This document shows positions 52,415-56,716 of a stretch of DNA of 56,716 nt, piece after piece. The notes under the pieces were generated by a model. That model ran no database searches. It saw only the letters and a list, made by a program, of their open reading frames with translations, and was not told where the DNA came from. The position numbers and the translations under genes are program-made. The DNA is taken from positions 1 to 56,716 of the forward strand of contig NZ_JAHDGE010000017.1 of the NCBI RefSeq assembly GCF_020627745.1. The letters run 5' to 3'. Numbering within the stretch: position 1 is the stretch's first letter; every line of letters begins with the position of its first letter. Origin of the DNA: Pseudooctadecabacter sp. GTDB taxonomy: Bacteria > Pseudomonadota > Alphaproteobacteria > Rhodobacterales > Rhodobacteraceae.

Positions 52415-55400
52415 ATGGCATCTTATCAATCGCGACAGCGCGACCCCCTGTTGGACAGCACCACGCAAGCCGCCATTGAAAAACGCGGGCGTGAACTGAT
52501 TGGCATTGGCCTGTTTGTGGCGGGCCTGATGGTGTCGATGATGCTGTGGTCCTACGCGCCCGATGATCCGAATTTCATGTCTGCCACCGATGCGCCCGTG
52601 CAAAACTGGCTGGGCCGTCCGGGTGCGTCCTTTGCGGCCGCTTTGTTCATGATCGTGGGCTATGCGTCGTGGATGGTGCCTGTCGTGCTGATGGCGTGGG
52701 GCCTGCGGTTTACGCTGCACTATGGTCAGGACCGCGCGCTGGGCCGTGTGGTGTTCGCACCTATCGCCGTTGCGGGCACCGCGATCTATGCCGCTACCCT
52801 GTCACCCGGTGCCGGTTGGGACGAAAGTTTCGGGCTGGGTGGCCATTTTGGCGATATGGTCCTGTCCATCATCCTGACGATTTTGCCCTTTGGCACAACG
52901 TTCAGCGTCAAACTGATGTCGCTGGTTATGGGCCTTGGCGTCTTGGCGCTTATGGCCTTTGCGCTGGGCTTCACCGTGTTTGAAATCCGGCGTCTGGGGC
53001 GCTTTTTGCTGATTGGCGTCATTGTCGCCTATTCTGCGGTGCTGCGTGTTCTGGGCATGACGGCGTCCGCGTCTTACGCCGGTGCGCAGGCACTGGGGGC
53101 CAAGGTGCAGGAACGCCGTGAGTTGTCGCGTCAGGAAAAGGCGGAGTATGAGGCCGAACTGGCCGCCGCCCGTGCCGTACCCGCCCCGTCTCTGGCCGAA
53201 GAAACCGCCCGTGTGGCCGCTGTTGTGCGGGCCAATCCTGCGATGCCCACACGGTACGAAGATTTCGACCCGGTCGATGATCTGCCTGCGGCCCCGGCTG
53301 CGTACGATCCCGCCCCCCTCGTGGCCCCCGCCCGGTCCACCGAGGCGGAGCAAAAGCCCGGATTGTTCAAATCGCTCCTCAAGCGGTCCGACCCCATGCC
53401 TGAGCCTGAGCTGGTCGAACAGCCCGCCGCCGCCGATGTGCCCGCCGCCGATACGGACCGGATTTCTGCGCGCATTGCCAACGCCGTGCGCCAGCGCAGC
53501 GGTCAGGTGCCCGAGGTTCAGATCGCCACCAAACCCGGTGTGAACCCTGCCGTGACAGCCGCCATCGCCAGCCGGATGCAGCCTGCGCGGGTTGAACCGC
53601 CCGTGGCCTCCGGCCCACGTCCTTTGGTCCTGAACACCCAACAACGTGAGGCTTTGGCGCAGGCAGAGGCCCCGATGGCCGAAGCCCCTATGATGGAAGC
53701 CCCCATGGCGGACGTCGTTGATGATTTCGACGTGGCCGAGGTGGCCGTGCCAGCAGCACCTATTGAAACCCCCGCTGCGGCCTTTACGCCTGCGCCCGTG
53801 CCGCAGCCCGCGCCCATTCCCGTGGCAGCGCCCAAATCCGTGGTGCAACACCCGCCCCGCAAAGCGATCCAGCCTTCGACCCAAGCCAAGGCCGAGGCCC
53901 AGCCTGCCCTGAAATTCGAAGACAATCGTCCGGCCTACGAAATGCCGCCCCTCGGCCTGCTTGCCTCCCCTGAAGAGGTGACGCGCCATGTGCTGTCCGA
54001 TGAGGCGTTGGAAGAAAACGCACGCATGTTGGAAAACGTGCTGGATGACTACGGCGTCAAAGGCGAAATCGTCAGCGTCCGCCCCGGCCCCGTTGTCACC
54101 ATGTACGAACTCGAACCGGCCCCCGGTTTGAAGGCCAGCCGCGTGATCGGCCTGTCTGACGACATCGCCCGGTCCATGTCCGCGCTCAGCGCGCGAGTGT
54201 CCACCGTGCCTGGCCGCAGTGTGATCGGCATCGAATTGCCAAATGAGAACCGCGAAATGGTGGTGCTGCGCGAAATGCTGTCGGCCCGCGATTTTGGCGA
54301 CAGCAACATGAAACTGCCGCTGGCCTTGGGTAAGGATATCGGCGGTGAACCGATCATCGCGAACCTTGCGAAAATGCCCCACCTGCTGATCGCGGGGACG
54401 ACCGGTTCGGGTAAATCCGTGGCCATCAACACGATGATCCTGTCGTTGCTGTATAAGCTGACACCGGACGAATGCCGGTTGATCATGATTGACCCGAAGA
54501 TGCTGGAACTCAGCGTCTATGACGGCATCCCGCATCTTTTGTCGCCTGTCGTGACCGACCCCAAAAAGGCGGTTGTCGCCCTGAAATGGGTCGTGGGTGA
54601 GATGGAAGAACGGTACCGCAAGATGTCCAAAATGGGCGTGCGCAACATCGACGGCTACAATGGCCGCGTGGCGGATGCCTTGGCCAAGGGTGAGATGTTC
54701 TCGCGCACGGTGCAGACGGGTTTTGACGACGACACCGGTGAACCGGTGTTCGAGACCGAAGAGCTGCAGCCCGAAAAAATGCCCTACATCGTCGTCATCG
54801 TGGATGAGATGGCCGACCTGATGATGGTCGCCGGCAAAGAGATTGAGGCCTGCATCCAGCGTCTGGCGCAAATGGCGCGTGCGTCGGGGATCCACCTGAT
54901 CATGGCCACCCAGCGTCCGTCTGTGGATGTGATCACCGGTACAATCAAGGCAAACTTCCCCACGCGGATTTCCTTCCAGGTTACGTCGAAAATCGACAGC
55001 CGCACGATCCTGGGCGAAATGGGCGCCGAACAACTGCTGGGCATGGGTGACATGCTCTATATGGCGGGCGGGTCCAAAATCACCCGCGTGCACGGCCCCT
55101 TCTGTTCCGACGAGGAGGTGGAGGAAATCGTGACCTACCTCAAGGCATACGGTCCGCCCGAATACTTCAGCGGCGTCGTCGAAGGCCCGGCAGAAGAAAA
55201 GGCTGATGGCATCGACGCGGTGCTGGGTCTTGGCGGCAATACCGACGGCGAAGACGCGCTCTATGACACCGCCGTCGCCATCGTTGCCAAGGACCGCAAG
55301 TGTTCAACCAGCTACATCCAGCGCAAACTGGCCATCGGTTACAACAAGGCCGCGCGTCTTGTCGAACAGATGGAGGACGAGGGCGTCGTCAGCCCCGCCA

Positions 55401-55444
55401 ACCACGTGGGCAAGCGGGATATCCTCATTCCAGAAGCACAGTAA
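52415..55444 (+). CDS. ftsK: FtsK/SpoIIIE-type DNA translocase
   Basis: DNA pump acting at the division septum. 1009 residues: an N-terminal membrane domain with four hydrophobic helices (to about residue 215), a long Pro/Ala-rich linker (about 230-490) with a short repeat, then the alpha-beta-gamma motor. Walker A GTTGSGKS is at residues 661-668, followed by [19 protein letters not shown] and Walker [12 protein letters not shown], and the C-terminal winged-helix gamma domain ([23 protein letters not shown]) that reads KOPS. ATG at 52415, 12 nt after dapC. Confidence 0.96.
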   Translation: MASYQSRQRDPLLDSTTQAAIEKRGRELIGIGLFVAGLMVSMMLWSYAPDDPNFMSATDAPVQNWLGRPGASFAAALFMIVGYASWMVPVVLMAWGLRFTLHYGQDRALGRVVFAPIAVAGTAIYAATLSPGAGWDESFGLGGHFGDMVLSIILTILPFGTTFSVKLMSLVMGLGVLALMAFALGFTVFEIRRLGRFLLIGVIVAYSAVLRVLGMTASASYAGAQALGAKVQERRELSRQEKAEYEAELAAARAVPAPSLAEETARVAAVVRANPAMPTRYEDFDPVDDLPAAPAAYDPAPLVAPARSTEAEQKPGLFKSLLKRSDPMPEPELVEQPAAADVPAADTDRISARIANAVRQRSGQVPEVQIATKPGVNPAVTAAIASRMQPARVEPPVASGPRPLVLNTQQREALAQAEAPMAEAPMMEAPMADVVDDFDVAEVAVPAAPIETPAAAFTPAPVPQPAPIPVAAPKSVVQHPPRKAIQPSTQAKAEAQPALKFEDNRPAYEMPPLGLLASPEEVTRHVLSDEALEENARMLENVLDDYGVKGEIVSVRPGPVVTMYELEPAPGLKASRVIGLSDDIARSMSALSARVSTVPGRSVIGIELPNENREMVVLREMLSARDFGDSNMKLPLALGKDIGGEPIIANLAKMPHLLIAGTTGSGKSVAINTMILSLLYKLTPDECRLIMIDPKMLELSVYDGIPHLLSPVVTDPKKAVVALKWVVGEMEERYRKMSKMGVRNIDGYNGRVADALAKGEMFSRTVQTGFDDDTGEPVFETEELQPEKMPYIVVIVDEMADLMMVAGKEIEACIQRLAQMARASGIHLIMATQRPSVDVITGTIKANFPTRISFQVTSKIDSRTILGEMGAEQLLGMGDMLYMAGGSKITRVHGPFCSDEEVEEIVTYLKAYGPPEYFSGVVEGPAEEKADGIDAVLGLGGNTDGEDALYDTAVAIVAKDRKCSTSYIQRKLAIGYNKAARLVEQMEDEGVVSPANHVGKRDILIPEAQ

Positions 55445-55456
55445 TCAGGGCAGGGC

Positions 55457-56716
55457 CTAGCTGGCCCGTCCCTGCGCCAGGATCGTCTTCATCCGCGTCT
55501 CAAGCTCCGCATCCCATGTCTTGCGGGCCTCAAGCACGGCCTTGACGAAGCCCGGATTGTCACTGAACGCAAGGTCGGGGTCGTAATGTTCGGCTGAGAA
55601 CAGCATGGATTTCTGGTCCATCTCGACAAAGACATCGCGCATCTGTTCGGCCTGATCGCGCGATGTGCCCAAAGCCTCGAACGCGGATCGGCCCATGCGC
55701 AACGCGCTGTCATAGGTCTCGCGGATGATGTCACGGCACCCCGCGTGCCACAGATCATAGACATGGGTCCGGTCCACGGCACGAGCGATCACATGCACAT
55801 CGGGATGGGTCTGGCGCACGTAACGGACCAGCCCTGTGATCTGGTCCTTGCCGTCAATTGCCACGACAAGGATTTTCGCCTTATCAATACCCGCTGCATG
55901 CAACAAATCGGGCCGGGTCGCATCGCCGTAATAGGCGCGAAAACCAAAGGTCCCGATCATGTCGATCTGGGCCGCGGAATAGTCGATGACAGTCGCGGTT
56001 TCCCCCATGCCGGTCAACATGCGGCTGACGATGCCGCCAACCCGCCCGTGGCCCGCGATGATGATGTGACTGGTGTCCTCGATCGTGTCCATCTCTCGCG
56101 TGTCGCCGGTGATGTATCGCGGCGCGATGACCCGGTCATACAGAATAAACAGAAGTGGCGTCAGCAACATCGACAAGGCCACGATCAGCAGCAACTGATC
56201 CGCAATCGCCGCAGGAATAACCGCATTGGCCACGGTGAAAGACAGCAGAACAAACCCGAATTCCCCCGCCTGTGCCAAACCCAGCGCAAACAGCCACCGA
56301 TCCGCCCCTTCGATCTTGAAGACCAAGGCAAGAACGAAAAGAACCGCCGCTTTCAGGGCGATCAACCCAATCGTCAATCCCACGATTGGCAACAGATTGT
56401 CCGCCAGCAGTGTGAAATTGATCCCCGCCCCGACAGTCATAAAGAACAGTCCCAACAGCAACCCCTTGAACGGGTCGATGTCGGATTCCAATTCATGACG
56501 GTATTCCGAATTGGCCAGAACCACACCCGCCAGAAAGGTACCCAAGGCCGGTGACAAGCCGACCAGCGACATCAACAGGGCAATGCCGATGACCATCATT
56601 AACGCCGTGGCCGTAAACAACTCCCGAAGGTTTGCGGCGGCGATAAAGCGGAAAATCGGTGAGGTCAGAAAATTGCCCCCCAAGATCACGGCGGCCACTG
56701 CGCCGATGGTCACACC
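55457..56716 (-). CDS. CPA2-family cation:proton antiporter (KefB/KefC-like), partial
   Basis: The window cuts the N terminus; 419 residues of the C-terminal part are seen. A membrane region with several transmembrane helices (GTFLAGVVLANSEYRHELE, the family pore motif) precedes an RCK/TrkA-N domain (IIAGHGRVGGIVSRMLTG, YYGDATRPDLLHAAGI). It exchanges K+ or Na+ for H+ and is gated by the nucleotide-binding domain; a glutathione-gated Kef role cannot be assigned from this part. Convergent with ftsK, 12 nt apart. Confidence 0.9.
   Translation of the reverse strand, partial: GVTIGAVAAVILGGNFLTSPIFRFIAAANLRELFTATALMMVIGIALLMSLVGLSPALGTFLAGVVLANSEYRHELESDIDPFKGLLLGLFFMTVGAGINFTLLADNLLPIVGLTIGLIALKAAVLFVLALVFKIEGADRWLFALGLAQAGEFGFVLLSFTVANAVIPAAIADQLLLIVALSMLLTPLLFILYDRVIAPRYITGDTREMDTIEDTSHIIIAGHGRVGGIVSRMLTGMGETATVIDYSAAQIDMIGTFGFRAYYGDATRPDLLHAAGIDKAKILVVAIDGKDQITGLVRYVRQTHPDVHVIARAVDRTHVYDLWHAGCRDIIRETYDSALRMGRSAFEALGTSRDQAEQMRDVFVEMDQKSMLFSAEHYDPDLAFSDNPGFVKAVLEARKTWDAELETRMKTILAQGRAS

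Noticed and set aside
51251..52720. A 489-residue open frame antisense to dapC and the ftsK start.
   Set aside because: Overlaps two well-supported genes and has shadow-like composition.
52802..55093. A 763-residue open frame antisense to ftsK.
   Set aside because: It mirrors the codon periodicity of a real high-G+C gene, is Gly/His/Arg-rich with no domain, and has no ribosome site. ftsK on the other strand is unmistakable.

Overview
The window is a gene-dense, high-G+C stretch of chromosome from an alphaproteobacterium, almost certainly a Rhodobacterales (Roseobacter-group) organism. The evidence is the set of genes: a CcrM-type GANTC adenine methyltransferase beside rnhB, a CenR-like response regulator, a DciA/DUF721 protein, family proteins DUF2125, DUF4170 and DUF3576, the leuS-lptE-holA string, a very acidic porin of the marine type, and an intergenic palindrome followed by GGATATTTTTG of a kind I associate with this order. 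I see no rRNA, tRNA, CRISPR array, insertion sequence or prophage gene. No gene-free stretch exceeds 300 bases, unless the small ORF at 8222-8380 is dismissed (then 8040-8421 is gene-free).

Layout. 1-4450 (-): leucine catabolism operon tetR-ivd-mccB-mccA, with mccA cut by the left edge, and a perfect TetR-type operator before tetR. 4551-6008 (+): gabD. 6005-7449 (-): a small secreted protein, a membrane-anchored winged-helix regulator of unusual topology, and a Tat-signal protein. 7614-11410 (+): a secreted small protein, a small basic ORF, rnhB, ccrM (three GANTC sites just upstream) and galE. 11411-13666 (-): alkB and mutY. 13734-14920 (+): a DUF721 protein and a DsbA-like protein. 14955-19478 (-): pmbA, a CysQ-like phosphatase, DUF4170, waaA, lpxK. 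19554-22641 (-): two tandem DUF2125 paralogues. 22769-26660 (+): SDR dehydrogenase, a crotonase-fold protein lacking both catalytic glutamates, an MscS channel and a TIGR03862-type flavoprotein.

26648-33928 is a surface-polysaccharide locus. On the minus strand lie an epimerase, a short phosphoglycosyl transferase, UDP-glucose dehydrogenase and a UDP-glucuronate 4-epimerase. Divergent on the plus strand are yjbH- and yjbF-like genes and a very small Gly/Ala-rich exported protein resembling YjbE. The sugar enzymes would supply UDP-uronic acids and prime the lipid carrier; the YjbH/F proteins are envelope parts of a secretion route. Polymerase, flippase and Wza-type exporter are not in the window.

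34005-39843 (-): holA, lptE, leuS, a DUF3576 lipoprotein and the acidic porin. 40077-49690: mixed housekeeping genes (PLP homeostasis protein, L,D-transpeptidase, EamA transporter, ribA, cenR, an aminotransferase, xth, CnoX-like thioredoxin, Lon-substrate-binding protein, Trm112, ubiH). 49787-56716: amidase, dapC-like aminotransferase, ftsK, and a CPA2 antiporter cut by the right edge.

The points most worth following up are the reversed-topology membrane regulator cluster, the GANTC cluster before ccrM, the TetR palindrome, the 16-bp palindrome in the porin leader, the YjbE-like small protein, the tandem DUF2125 genes and the Rhodobacterales-type intergenic palindrome at 44193.
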